Shown here: piece by piece, positions 50,550-59,639 of the stretch | Numbering within the stretch: the stretch's first letter is position 1 | Layout: the number at the start of each line of letters is the position of its first letter | Source: an uncultured Caulobacterales bacterium | GTDB taxonomy: Bacteria > Pseudomonadota > Alphaproteobacteria > Caulobacterales > Maricaulaceae | DNA: 64,000 nt | Assembly (NCBI GenBank): GCA_947503715.1 | Contig: CANNER010000001.1 | Coordinates: 310,001-374,000, forward strand | Direction: 5' to 3' | Position numbers and translations under genes: made by a program | The notes under the pieces: model-generated | Told to the model about the DNA's origin: nothing | The model's database searches: none | Seen by the model: only the letters and a program-made list of their open reading frames with translations

Positions 50550-51497
50550 ATGGCATTTGCATTCATTTTTCCAGGACAGGGCAGTCAGTTTGTCGGCATG
50601 GGTCAAGCGCTTGCAGACGCTTTTCCCGCCGCGCGAGAGGTTTTTGACCGTGTTGATACGGCACTGGAGCAGAAACTGTCAGACCTGATGTGGACGGGAG
50701 AAGTCGATGAACTCACTCTCACGGCAAACACGCAACCCGCTCTGATGGCCTGCTCTCTCGCGGCGATGGCGGCGTTAGATGCGGAGTTCGGTGTAAACAT
50801 CACAGACGCAAAATTCGTGGCGGGTCATAGTTTAGGCGAATATAGTGCCCTCGCAGCGGCTGGATCCCTCACGATTGAGGACACGGCGAAGCTGCTGCGC
50901 ATTCGTGGCAATGCAATGCAATCCGCTGTTCGCGTAGGTGCAGGCGCGATGGCAGCCTTGCTCGGTGCGAGTGTCGAAGACGCCGAGGCCGCCTGCGCTG
51001 TTGGCTCTGAAAAAGGCATTGTTCAAATCGCCAATGATAATGCGACGGGACAGATCGTGCTCTCCGGTGAAGTCGCCGCCGTTGAAGCTGCCGCTCAAGC
51101 CGCGCGCGATGCGGGCGTGAAAAAGGCGATGATGTTGAATGTGTCCGCGCCGTTCCATTGCGACCTGATGAAACCGGCAGCGGACGCGATGGAGGGCGCA
51201 CTGGCCGAAGCCTGTATCCTCCCACCGCTCGTGCCGGTCGTGAATAATATTCAGGCGCGCCCCATTTCTGATCCGGATGACCTCCGCGAAGATCTCGTCA
51301 AACAAGTCACGGGGCGTGTACGTTGGCGCGAGAGCATTGAGTGGATGGCCGGAGATGGCAGTGTCGACACATTCGCCGAACCGGGCTGCGGCAAAGTCCT
51401 CACGGTCATGCTCCGCCGTATCGTCAAGGGTGTCAGTGGCAATCAATTGGATACACCGGACGCGCTCGAAGCGTTTGCAAAAGAGATTAAAGGGTAG
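50550..51497 (+). CDS. fabD: Malonyl-CoA:ACP transacylase
   Basis: The 315-residue FabD has F-P-G-Q-G-S-Q (residues 7-13), the nucleophile Ser94 in G-H-S-L-G-E, and a catalytic His near residue 204 in A-P-F-H. It loads malonate onto the acyl carrier protein. AAGGA precedes the ATG. It is the first gene of fabD-fabG-acpP-fabF; fabG starts five bases after it. Confidence 0.96.
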   Translation: MAFAFIFPGQGSQFVGMGQALADAFPAAREVFDRVDTALEQKLSDLMWTGEVDELTLTANTQPALMACSLAAMAALDAEFGVNITDAKFVAGHSLGEYSALAAAGSLTIEDTAKLLRIRGNAMQSAVRVGAGAMAALLGASVEDAEAACAVGSEKGIVQIANDNATGQIVLSGEVAAVEAAAQAARDAGVKKAMMLNVSAPFHCDLMKPAADAMEGALAEACILPPLVPVVNNIQARPISDPDDLREDLVKQVTGRVRWRESIEWMAGDGSVDTFAEPGCGKVLTVMLRRIVKGVSGNQLDTPDALEAFAKEIKG

Positions 51498-51502
51498 AGA
51501 AC

Positions 51503-52243
51503 ATGTTCGATTTGACAGGAAAACGCGCACTTGTGACAGGTGCAACAGGCGGGCTGGGCGGTGAAATCGCGCGGGCTTTTCACGCACGCGGCGCGCATGT
51601 CGCGCTCTCCGGCACGCGGGCGGAGAAATTGGAGGCGTTGGCGGCGGAGCTTGGTGAACGGGCTTATGTCACGCCTTGTAATCTCTCAGATGGGGACGCC
51701 GTTGATGCGCTGCCCGGACAAGCGGCAGACGCGTTGGGTGGCTCTGTCGAAATTCTGGTCGCGAATGCGGGCATCACGCGGGACGGCCTCCTGATGCGGA
51801 TGAAGCAGGCTGACTTTGATGATGTTATTAAGATTAATCTCGAATCCTATTTCCGTCTGTCCAAGGCCTGCCTGCGCCCGATGATGAAGGCGCGGTCCGG
51901 TCGTATTATCGGAATTACCTCTATTGTTGGAGTGACGGGCAACCCGGGACAGACGAATTATGCAGCATCTAAGGCGGGCATGATCGGCTTCTCCAAGTCC
52001 CTCGCGCAAGAAGTCGCCTCGCGCGGCATTACGGTGAACTGTATCGCGCCCGGTTTCATTCGATCGCCCATGACAGATGCGCTAACAGACGGGCAGAAAG
52101 ACGCGACTCTCTCACGTATCCCGGCGGCTAAATTAGGCGAGGGTGCGGATATTGCGGCAGGTGCGGTTTATCTCGCATCCGATGAAGGGGCTTACGTTAC
52201 GGGTCAGACGCTTCACATTAACGGTGGTATGGCGATGATTTAG
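51503..52243 (+). CDS. fabG: 3-oxoacyl-ACP reductase
   Basis: This is a 246-residue SDR enzyme. It has T-G-A-T-G-G-L-G-G (residues 12-20), N-A-G-I, S-I-V-G-V-T-G-N-P-G-Q-T-N-Y-A-A-S-K with the catalytic Tyr and Lys, and the terminal G-G-M-A-M-I typical of FabG. It reduces 3-oxoacyl-ACP with NADPH. The context between fabD and acpP makes the assignment firm. Confidence 0.95.
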   Translation: MFDLTGKRALVTGATGGLGGEIARAFHARGAHVALSGTRAEKLEALAAELGERAYVTPCNLSDGDAVDALPGQAADALGGSVEILVANAGITRDGLLMRMKQADFDDVIKINLESYFRLSKACLRPMMKARSGRIIGITSIVGVTGNPGQTNYAASKAGMIGFSKSLAQEVASRGITVNCIAPGFIRSPMTDALTDGQKDATLSRIPAAKLGEGADIAAGAVYLASDEGAYVTGQTLHINGGMAMI

Positions 52244-52410
52244 GGCGGTTTCCGTGTCTGTATCACAGGCGCGAATCTCCTAGGCACGTCGATTTCCCTA
52301 TGCTAGGCCGCGCTTTGACGTGGATGAGGGGTTGAAATCGGGACGGATTGTCCCATCTCTCGCCAGTAACCGACGGAAAATTATCTCCGTCTATGACTAA
52401 AGGAATATAT

Positions 52411-52647
52411 ATGTCAGACGTACTCGAACGCGTGAAGAAGATGGTTGTTGAGCATCTCGACGCCGAAGAAGCAAAAGTGACCGATAAGGCTCACTTCATC
52501 GATGATCTCGGAGCCGACTCCCTCGACACTGTCGAACTCGTCATGGCATTTGAAGAAGAATTCGACATCGAAATCCCGGATGATGCGGCAGAGCACATTC
52601 AAACGGTTGGCGATGCTGTGAAGTTCATCTCAGAGAAAACCGGCTAA
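52411..52647 (+). CDS. acpP: Acyl carrier protein
   Basis: The 78-residue acidic protein has the phosphopantetheine site D-S-L in [10 protein letters not shown] (Ser37). The ATG at 52411 has AAGGA upstream; the frame is open to 52348. The 167-base gap before it contains two small hairpins (GGGAC/GTCCC and GACGGA/TCCGTC) that may adjust expression of this very abundant protein. Confidence 0.96.
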   Translation: MSDVLERVKKMVVEHLDAEEAKVTDKAHFIDDLGADSLDTVELVMAFEEEFDIEIPDDAAEHIQTVGDAVKFISEKTG

Positions 52648-52659
52648 GGTTATTTCTCT

Positions 52660-53943
52660 ATGCGTCGGGTTGTCGTTACAGGCTTAGGTCTCGTTTCCCC
52701 CGTCGGCTGCGGCGTTGAAACCGCATGGGACAACATAATCGCCGGGAAATCCGGCGCGTCCCGTATTGAACATTTCGATGTCAGCGATCTTGCGTGCAAG
52801 GTCGCTGCTGTCATCCCTCGGGTGGATGGTCGCGCAGGCGGAACCCCTGACATGCCGGGTGTCTTTGACCCTGATGCCGTCATGAGCGCGCGAGACCGCA
52901 AGCGCATTGACGATTTTATTCTCTATTCCATCACCGCCGCTGACGAAGCGATTGCCGATTCCGGTTGGCAGGCCCAATCAACGGAACAGGCCGAACGCGC
53001 GGGCGTGATACTCGGATCCGGCATTGGTGGGCTACAAACGACCTATGATGCGTCCATTCTGCTCCATGAGCGAGGCCCAAGACGCATCTCACCTTTTGTG
53101 ATTCCGTCCATGTTGGTCAATCTGTCCTCCGGACAGGTTTCAATGCGCCACGGTCTCAAGGGTCCTAACAGCGCGGTTGCGACGGCCTGTGCCACGGGCG
53201 CGCATGCCATTGGTGATGCGGCGCGGATTATTGCCTGCGGCGATGCAGATATGATGGTTGCGGGTGGCGGTGAAGCGTCTATCACGCGACTTGGTATTGG
53301 TTGCTTTGTCGCCTGCCGCGCGATGACGACAGGCTATAATGATGAGCCTGAAAAAGCGTCCCGCCCTTATGATACAGGGCGTGATGGCTTCCTGATGGGC
53401 GAAGGTGCCGGTGTCGTCATACTTGAAGATTATGAGAGCGCGAAAGCGCGCGGGGCAAATATTTACGCCGAGCTCGTCGGGTATGGTTTGTCCGGCGATG
53501 CCTATCATATTACCAGCCCCGCACCCGAGGGTGAAGGTGGTTACCGCGCCATGCGCATGGCGTTGAAAAAATCCGGCCTTGAGCCGTCTGATATTGGCTA
53601 TGTCAATGCGCACGGTACCTCGACTCCGATGGGCGATGAGTTGGAAGTCCGCGCTGTGGAACGTCTTGTCGGCGACCATGCCCCTCATGTGAAAATGTCG
53701 TCGACCAAATCCGCGACGGGTCATCTTCTGGGGGCTGCTGGTGCGATTGAGGCGATCTTTTCCATCTTGGCTTTACGGGATAAAATGGCTCCGCCGACCC
53801 TCAATTTGGATGATCCTTCTGTCGACACGGATGTTGATCTTTGTCCGCATAAAGCCGTGCCGTTTAAGGGCAAAGCTGTCATGTCGAACTCCTTCGGGTT
53901 TGGTGGGACAAATGCGGCGTTGATTTTCAAACAGCCGGAATAG
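52660..53943 (+). CDS. fabF: 3-oxoacyl-ACP synthase II
   Basis: The 427-residue KAS II has the nucleophile Cys177 (A-T-A-C-A-T-G-A-H), active-site His in N-A-H-G-T-S-T and T-G-H-L-L-G-A-A-G, and the terminal G-F-G-G-T-N-A. It carries out chain elongation. It follows acpP after 12 bases and precedes mltG. Confidence 0.96.
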   Translation: MRRVVVTGLGLVSPVGCGVETAWDNIIAGKSGASRIEHFDVSDLACKVAAVIPRVDGRAGGTPDMPGVFDPDAVMSARDRKRIDDFILYSITAADEAIADSGWQAQSTEQAERAGVILGSGIGGLQTTYDASILLHERGPRRISPFVIPSMLVNLSSGQVSMRHGLKGPNSAVATACATGAHAIGDAARIIACGDADMMVAGGGEASITRLGIGCFVACRAMTTGYNDEPEKASRPYDTGRDGFLMGEGAGVVILEDYESAKARGANIYAELVGYGLSGDAYHITSPAPEGEGGYRAMRMALKKSGLEPSDIGYVNAHGTSTPMGDELEVRAVERLVGDHAPHVKMSSTKSATGHLLGAAGAIEAIFSILALRDKMAPPTLNLDDPSVDTDVDLCPHKAVPFKGKAVMSNSFGFGGTNAALIFKQPE

Positions 53944-53949
53944 TCAGGC

Positions 53950-54984
53950 GTGACCGCCGAGACAGATAAACAGCCACCGCAGAAGCTTCGCAAACGTGAT
54001 AAACGTGCGTTGACCCTCATGGCTATTGCGGCCCTACTCACTTTTTTCGGAGGGGTTGTACTCGCCGGATATGCCGCGATTAATTATAAATATGAGCGGG
54101 GTACTGAAATTGAAAAAGGTATCTTCCAAGTTCCGAAAGGTGCTGGTCTCTCCACTATCGCTGATAAACTTGAAGATGAAGGTTTCATTGAGGACGCTTT
54201 TCTATTCAAGCTTGTGACGAAGCTTCGTGGAAATGAAGCAAACTTCAAAGCTGGCGAATTTGGCATTGAACAAAATTCGTCCATGTCTGCGATTTATGAT
54301 GTATTAGCGGATGGTAAAGCCATTCTCTATCCGTTCACAGCAGCAGAGGGTTTGACCTCAGCTATGATTGTCCGATCTTTGGATAGTGTTTCGACATTGG
54401 TGGACGATGATCCGGCCATTCCAGCGGAAGGCACGCTCCTCCCCGAAACCTATCTTACACCCCGCGGGATGACGCAGTCTCAACTCCTCCAAAAAATGGC
54501 ATTGGCCCGGACACAATTATTAGACGAAGCTTGGGAAAAACGTGACCCGACCATTCCCGTGAAGACAAAAGAAGAGGCGATCATTCTTGCCTCTGTTGTC
54601 GAGAAAGAAACGGGTATCGGCATGGAGCGCGGCATGGTCGCGGGCGTGTTCACAAACCGTCTGCGCAAGGGGATGAAGCTGCAATCTGATCCCACCATTA
54701 TTTACGGTATCACGCAGGGTGAAGCGCTCGGTCGTCGCATTCGCCGCTCTGAAATTGACCGCCGGACGGATTGGAATACATACCAAATTCCGGCGCTACC
54801 CAAGACGCCGATTTGTAATCCAGGCCGCGATGCCATCCTCGCGGTCTTAAATCCGTCTGAGACGGATGCGCTCTTTTTCGTGGCAGACGGAACGGGCGGG
54901 CATGCCTTTGCCAAGACATTACGTGAGCATGAGCGCAATGTGGCGAAATGGCGGAAAATCCAGAGAGAACGAGGGCTTCGTTAA
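53950..54984 (+). CDS. mltG: Endolytic peptidoglycan transglycosylase MltG
   Basis: This 344-residue membrane protein has a cytoplasmic N-terminus with many Lys and Arg, one transmembrane helix (about residues 25-45), a LysM-like segment and a YceG domain. The catalytic Glu lies in L-A-S-V-V-E-K-E-T. It trims nascent glycan strands. The start is a GTG six bases after the fabF stop. The stop TAA overlaps the gmk ATG (TAATG). Confidence 0.92.
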   Translation: MTAETDKQPPQKLRKRDKRALTLMAIAALLTFFGGVVLAGYAAINYKYERGTEIEKGIFQVPKGAGLSTIADKLEDEGFIEDAFLFKLVTKLRGNEANFKAGEFGIEQNSSMSAIYDVLADGKAILYPFTAAEGLTSAMIVRSLDSVSTLVDDDPAIPAEGTLLPETYLTPRGMTQSQLLQKMALARTQLLDEAWEKRDPTIPVKTKEEAIILASVVEKETGIGMERGMVAGVFTNRLRKGMKLQSDPTIIYGITQGEALGRRIRRSEIDRRTDWNTYQIPALPKTPICNPGRDAILAVLNPSETDALFFVADGTGGHAFAKTLREHERNVAKWRKIQRERGLR

Positions 54985-55631
54985 TGAGCGCGTTGGAAGA
55001 GTTAAAACAGGACCGTCGCGGTCTGATGGTTGTCCTGTCTTCGCCAAGCGGGGCGGGAAAGACGACTCTGACCCGTCGCCTCCTTGTCGACAATCCTGAT
55101 ATGGCGATGAGCGTATCCGCCACAACCCGCGCACCAAGACCGGGCGAGCAGGACGGTGTCGACTATTTCTTTGTCTCCAAGGATAAGTTCGCATCTTGGG
55201 AAGCTGAGGGTGAATTTCTCGAGCATGCTAAAGTCTTCGATAATTACTATGCGACGCCGCGCACACCTGTCGAAAATGCGCTGTCGCAAGGTCGCGATGT
55301 TATCTTTGATATTGATTGGCAGGGCGCACAGCAATTAACGCAGGCGGCCGCCGATGATCTCGTCAAAATCTTCATTCTGCCGCCCAATATGCGCGAGTTG
55401 GAACAGCGTCTCCGCACACGCGCGCAAGATAGCGATGAGGTGATTGCCAAGCGGATGAGCAAGTCCGAGAATGAGATCAGTCATTGGGCGGAATATGACT
55501 ATGTGATCGTCAATGAAGATGTCGACACGGCCTTAGCTGAGCTGAAAACAATTGTAGCGTCAGAGCGCATGCGCCGCCGCCGTCAAATGTGGCTGGGTGG
55601 GTTTGTCAAAAGCCTGATTTCTGGCGGATAG
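54984..55631 (+). CDS. gmk: Guanylate kinase
   Basis: The 215-residue kinase has a P-loop S-S-P-S-G-A-G-K-T-T (about residues 17-26), S-A-T-T-R-A-P-R-P-G-E, and the Y-A-T-P-R-x-P-V and D-I-D-W-Q-G segments. It phosphorylates GMP to GDP. The ATG at 54984 overlaps the mltG stop; the frame is open to 54948, inside mltG. Confidence 0.95.
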   Translation: MSALEELKQDRRGLMVVLSSPSGAGKTTLTRRLLVDNPDMAMSVSATTRAPRPGEQDGVDYFFVSKDKFASWEAEGEFLEHAKVFDNYYATPRTPVENALSQGRDVIFDIDWQGAQQLTQAAADDLVKIFILPPNMRELEQRLRTRAQDSDEVIAKRMSKSENEISHWAEYDYVIVNEDVDTALAELKTIVASERMRRRRQMWLGGFVKSLISGG

Positions 55632-55681
55632 AATCTTGGGTTTTTAATAAAATTCGAACGCCTTAGGGTTAAGGCTATCGA

Positions 55682-56467
55682 ATGTTGGAGATTTGCTTCG
55701 CCATAATCATGGGGTTTGGAGGTGCGGCTGTTGCCGTTGATGCCTTTGGTGATGACCCACGTCTAGACCGTATTCTGGTCCGGTCTGCGGTTATTTTGTT
55801 CTTCATGGCGGTCATAACGGCCTTGCGATCTGATAATGCAATGGGCGTTTTAAAGATGGCGCAGAACCTGATCGTGACCTCACTGGAGTTCCAAACCGGC
55901 TGGGTTGTATTAGGTGCGGTGATCGCAATCCTCTATCAGGTCTGGCATGAAGGGCATATCCATTCGCTTTGGGTCCGGTTCAGTCCTAATTCCGCCCCTA
56001 CAAGAGAAGCCCGCGCGGGGCAACGCTCCGCCGTTCAGGGTGCCCGTCCAAAAGTTGCCACGGGAACACTCGTCGGAACATCCACGCCTTATCTCACGAA
56101 TGAACTAGACTTGAAGACTGAGTCGTTGGTTCGGCTATCTTTCTACGCCTTTGAAAACCGGAATGCGCGGACCGTGACACATATTGAATCTTCGCTTCGT
56201 TTAGGAACAGGATATCGCAGGAAAGCTTTTCTGAAAATCGCCGCAGAGACGGGGCGACGAGGGAATCCAAAACGGATCGTTCATCGCTATTGGCGGTCGG
56301 TGAATGGCAGCAGTCGGATGGGCCAGGCTCTTTTTGGTGAGCTTTGTAACCTTGCCCGTGCCACACATAATCTGGATGATGCCACGCTTGCGCGTCTAAA
56401 GAAGGTGGGGCTTGCGCTGCAACTCACACCCGACGAGATGAGTTCCGCGCTCAGTTTTATGCGCTAA
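55682..56467 (+). CDS. Membrane protein with a TerB/DjlA-like C-terminal domain
   Basis: The 261-residue protein has three N-terminal hydrophobic segments (to about residue 87), a linker with many Arg, and a helical C-terminal domain. The last stretch, G-E-L-C-N-L-A-R-A-T-H-N-L-D-D-A-T-L-A-R-L followed by G-L-A-L-Q-L-T-P-D-E, is like the TerB-like domain of DjlA. No J domain is present. It overlaps ksgA by 11 bases, convergently. The function is unknown. Confidence 0.6.
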   Translation: MLEICFAIIMGFGGAAVAVDAFGDDPRLDRILVRSAVILFFMAVITALRSDNAMGVLKMAQNLIVTSLEFQTGWVVLGAVIAILYQVWHEGHIHSLWVRFSPNSAPTREARAGQRSAVQGARPKVATGTLVGTSTPYLTNELDLKTESLVRLSFYAFENRNARTVTHIESSLRLGTGYRRKAFLKIAAETGRRGNPKRIVHRYWRSVNGSSRMGQALFGELCNLARATHNLDDATLARLKKVGLALQLTPDEMSSALSFMR

Positions 56468-57305
56468 TCATTCCGGCCAGCGCTTGAAATGCGGAGATTG
56501 GCAGGGTTTCCGGACGGGCTTTCGGATCAACACCCGCAAGCGTGAGCCAGTCTTCCAGAACCAGATTATTTTGCTCTGCGAGAGACCTGAGGGAACGGCG
56601 CAACATTTTACGGCGCTGGCCAAAGGCGGCTTGTGTAACACGTCCCAATGTTTTTAGATCGGGGAAGGGGGCATCCAGAGGTTCAAGCACGACGACCGCG
56701 CTATCCACTTTCGGCGGCGGCGTGAATGCGCGGGCGGGAACTTCAAAGGCCAGACGGCAATGCGCGACCGATTGGCAGAGGACCGCCAGACGTCCGTAAT
56801 GATTTTCTCCGGGCTGTGCGACAACGCGCTGGGCGACTTCCAATTGGAACATGAGAACCATCTGCTCCCAGAAGATCGGGGAGGCCGTGACCCAATCGAT
56901 CAGCATTTTTGTCCCTACATTATAGGGCAGGTTGGCGACAATTTTTCGCGGCGCAGGAAGGTTCGCCGCAATATCATATTTCAGCGCATCGCCCTGCGCG
57001 ATTTCCAGACGACCTTCCGCCCGATCACCGATCTCTGCGAGGGCCGGGATAAACCGTTGATCCATTTCAATCGCGACGACTTTTGATGCCCCGCGTAGAA
57101 GTAAGGCCCGCGTCAGACCGCCCGGACCGGGACCGATTTCTGCGACTGACACGCCGTCCAACGGTTCAGCCAAACGTGCGATTTTATCCGTCAGGTTCAT
57201 ATCCAGCAGGAAATGCTGACCCAGTTTCTTGTTCGCGCCAAGATCATGTGCGCGCACGGTTTCCGCCAGAGTGGGCAGACCCGCAATCCCGTTCCTATTA
57301 TCCAT
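56457..57305 (-). CDS. ksgA: 16S rRNA (adenine1518/1519-N6) dimethyltransferase
   Basis: This 282-residue SAM-dependent methyltransferase has L-G-Q-H-F-L-L-D (residues 27-34), E-I-G-P-G-P-G-G-L-T (SAM loop), and the N-L-P-Y-N-V motif IV of RNA adenine methylases. It dimethylates two adenines near the 3' end of 16S rRNA. It overlaps pdxA by eight bases and is the last gene of lptF-lptG-surA-pdxA-ksgA. Confidence 0.95.
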   Translation of the reverse strand: MDNRNGIAGLPTLAETVRAHDLGANKKLGQHFLLDMNLTDKIARLAEPLDGVSVAEIGPGPGGLTRALLLRGASKVVAIEMDQRFIPALAEIGDRAEGRLEIAQGDALKYDIAANLPAPRKIVANLPYNVGTKMLIDWVTASPIFWEQMVLMFQLEVAQRVVAQPGENHYGRLAVLCQSVAHCRLAFEVPARAFTPPPKVDSAVVVLEPLDAPFPDLKTLGRVTQAAFGQRRKMLRRSLRSLAEQNNLVLEDWLTLAGVDPKARPETLPISAFQALAGMISA

Positions 57306-58281
57306 AACGATGGGTCGCGATCTCTCTGGCTCTGCGGATGGCCGCGATCAGGCTGTCCGGGCGGGCAATGCCTTTTCCTGCAATATCAAAGGCCGTGCCG
57401 TGATCCGGGCTGGTCCGCACGAAGGGTAGGCCGAGTGTGATATTCACGCCGCCGTGGAAATCCAATGTCTTGACGGGAATTAGGCCCTGATCGTGATACA
57501 TTGCGAGCACGGCGTCATAGCCCTGACGTGCTTCAGCGTGGAAAAGTGTGTCAGCGGGCTGGGCGTCGGTGACGTCATGGCCTTCCCTGCGAAGCTTTTC
57601 TGCTGCCGGATTAATGATCTCAATCTCTTCTCGGCCTAGTGCCCCACCTTCACCCGCATGCGGATTTAGACCGGCTAGGGCGAGGTGCGGATTTGCAATC
57701 CCGAAATCAGTTTTCAGCGCGCCCAACATGACGCGGGCCGTGCGGAGGATGGATTCCTCTGAGACTTGTTCAACCGCGTCCCGAAGCGGAACATGAACTG
57801 TGACAATGCCAACCCGCAAATCCTGTGCGGCTAACATCATGACCGGGCCTTTGGTGTAAGGCGTTTCGTGTCCTTTTCCGAGATGGCCTAGAAATTCAGT
57901 ATGTCCGGGAAACTCAAATCCAGCTTCGTAGAGCAGGTGTTTTGCAATCGGGTTAGTGATGACCGCCGAGGCCTGACCGTTCAGGCAGAGATCAACGGCG
58001 CGTTCAATGCTTTGAATAACGGTGCGGGCATGGGCTTTATCGGGTTGCCCGGGCGTTGCGATGTCGCCCTCAACGGCGAGAACGGGAAGTGTCTCTTCAA
58101 AGATATTTGCAGCCTCTGAAATCGCAGAGATGACCGTATGTGGCGTGTTCGCAAATATCGCGGGCGGTGCGATGACCGCAAAGGCGTGTTCAGAATGCCC
58201 GCGCAAAGCCTCCCAGGCTTTGACCGTTATCTCAGGGCCAATCCCCGCAGGGTCACCCATTGTAAGAGCAAATGGGTGCAT
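57298..58281 (-). CDS. pdxA: 4-hydroxythreonine-4-phosphate dehydrogenase
   Basis: The 327-residue PdxA begins with M-G-D-P-A-G-I-G-P-E-I, has G-H-T-E-F-L near the middle, and has the metal-binding histidines in V-H-V-P-L, A-M-Y-H-D-Q-G and the late D-H-G-T-A-F-D. It works in pyridoxal phosphate synthesis. It follows surA after 11 bases and overlaps ksgA. Confidence 0.95.
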   Translation of the reverse strand: MHPFALTMGDPAGIGPEITVKAWEALRGHSEHAFAVIAPPAIFANTPHTVISAISEAANIFEETLPVLAVEGDIATPGQPDKAHARTVIQSIERAVDLCLNGQASAVITNPIAKHLLYEAGFEFPGHTEFLGHLGKGHETPYTKGPVMMLAAQDLRVGIVTVHVPLRDAVEQVSEESILRTARVMLGALKTDFGIANPHLALAGLNPHAGEGGALGREEIEIINPAAEKLRREGHDVTDAQPADTLFHAEARQGYDAVLAMYHDQGLIPVKTLDFHGGVNITLGLPFVRTSPDHGTAFDIAGKGIARPDSLIAAIRRAREIATHRYG

Positions 58282-58292
58282 CAGATCAGGAT

Positions 58293-59528
58293 TTAGCGAA
58301 CGACGAGCGTCGCCTGACGGCGAAGATCGCGCAGAGCACGTTTGGAGGCCTGTGCGAGTTGCTGATCGAGCAGGCGATCTTCAATGGCGTCACGTGTTGG
58401 AATGTCAGATCCCGTTGCCTGCCGCTCACAGACCATGATGGATGTCGCGCCGTCAGGACGTTCAAATGCATCAGACAGCGCGCCTACATCCGTCTTCTCC
58501 AGCGTAGCGGCGATTTCGTCACTGATCTCGGAGGCTTTTAACTCACCCATATCGGCGGCTTCCGTATTCTCAAAATTTGCAACATCTTCTTCCAGCGAGT
58601 CGCAGCTGGTGACGACGTCACGCAGTTCGATGAGGCGGGATTTCGCTGTCTCAAATTCGTCTGTCACAGTGACCTGCTTTAGCTTGTAGAGCGTGTCTGC
58701 TTCGGAAATGCGGGTTTCGACGAGCGCGACAACATAAACGCCGCCCGGAACTTGGATTGGTCGGGAAACACTGCCGGGTTCCATCTGTTGGATAACCTCG
58801 TCAATCTCAGGTCGTAACTCACCTTGGCGGACCCAACCGACATCCCCACCCCGAGCAGCAGAGGCGGCACTGGAAAATTGCTGTGCGAGGAGCGGAAAGG
58901 GGGCGCCGCCCTGAATTTGCGTGATCATGGCATTGGCGCCTTCCATCGCACCGTCCATGCCGCCAATATCCGGCGAGGCTTCGATATAGATTTCTGCGAC
59001 GCGGTAATTCGGCTTGGACGCGTTGGCTGTGATTTGGTTGAGTGTTTCGTCAATCTGCGCATCGGAAATGCGAATACGGGAGCCGTAGAGACCGTTGACG
59101 ATTCGTTGCCAAGCCACCTCGGATCGGACCTGATCACGGAGCGTTTCAATCGATACCCCTGCGGCAGAGAGATTGGCAATCAACTCACGTGGGTCGGCAC
59201 CATTCCGCGAGAGGAGTTGCGCGACACGTTGATTAACTTCCTCATCTGAAATCGTCTGCTCATATTTGGCCGATTCCTGCATCTGCAAATGCTCATCGAC
59301 TAAGTTACGCAAGGCCTGTGTTTGCAGGCGTTGTAGCGTCGCTTCATCCGTTTCCGCACCCGTCGTGGCGAGCATGAACAGGACCCGTTGGCGCAGGTCG
59401 TGGATCGTCACGATGTCGGAATTTACCACAGCAGCAATGCCGTGCGGGGCGCTCTGCGCGGAGGCAATAGCGGGCGTAGCTGTTGTCAGTAGTAGGGCCG
59501 CGAGGGCGGATTTCATTGAAAAGCGCAT
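58293..59528 (-). CDS. surA: SurA-like periplasmic peptidyl-prolyl isomerase/chaperone
   Basis: This 411-residue exported protein has a signal peptide ending at A-S-A-Q (about residue 26), a SurA N-terminal helical domain, and one PPIase-like region in the C-terminal half (A-A-R-G-G-D-V-G-W-V-R-Q-G-E-L). It would help outer-membrane proteins fold. The ATG at 59528 starts the signal peptide; the frame is open to 59567. The usual upstream neighbour lptD is missing. Confidence 0.88.
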   Translation of the reverse strand: MRFSMKSALAALLLTTATPAIASAQSAPHGIAAVVNSDIVTIHDLRQRVLFMLATTGAETDEATLQRLQTQALRNLVDEHLQMQESAKYEQTISDEEVNQRVAQLLSRNGADPRELIANLSAAGVSIETLRDQVRSEVAWQRIVNGLYGSRIRISDAQIDETLNQITANASKPNYRVAEIYIEASPDIGGMDGAMEGANAMITQIQGGAPFPLLAQQFSSAASAARGGDVGWVRQGELRPEIDEVIQQMEPGSVSRPIQVPGGVYVVALVETRISEADTLYKLKQVTVTDEFETAKSRLIELRDVVTSCDSLEEDVANFENTEAADMGELKASEISDEIAATLEKTDVGALSDAFERPDGATSIMVCERQATGSDIPTRDAIEDRLLDQQLAQASKRALRDLRRQATLVVR

Positions 59529-59639
59529 AGTGTCGTCTTCAGTTAGGTTTGGCGGCTTATACCGCACCGATAATCTTGCGCAAGTTTAGGGCGCGGCTGA
59601 TGCGAAGTGTATTAAACTACGGTCAGGTTTCAGTTGTAG

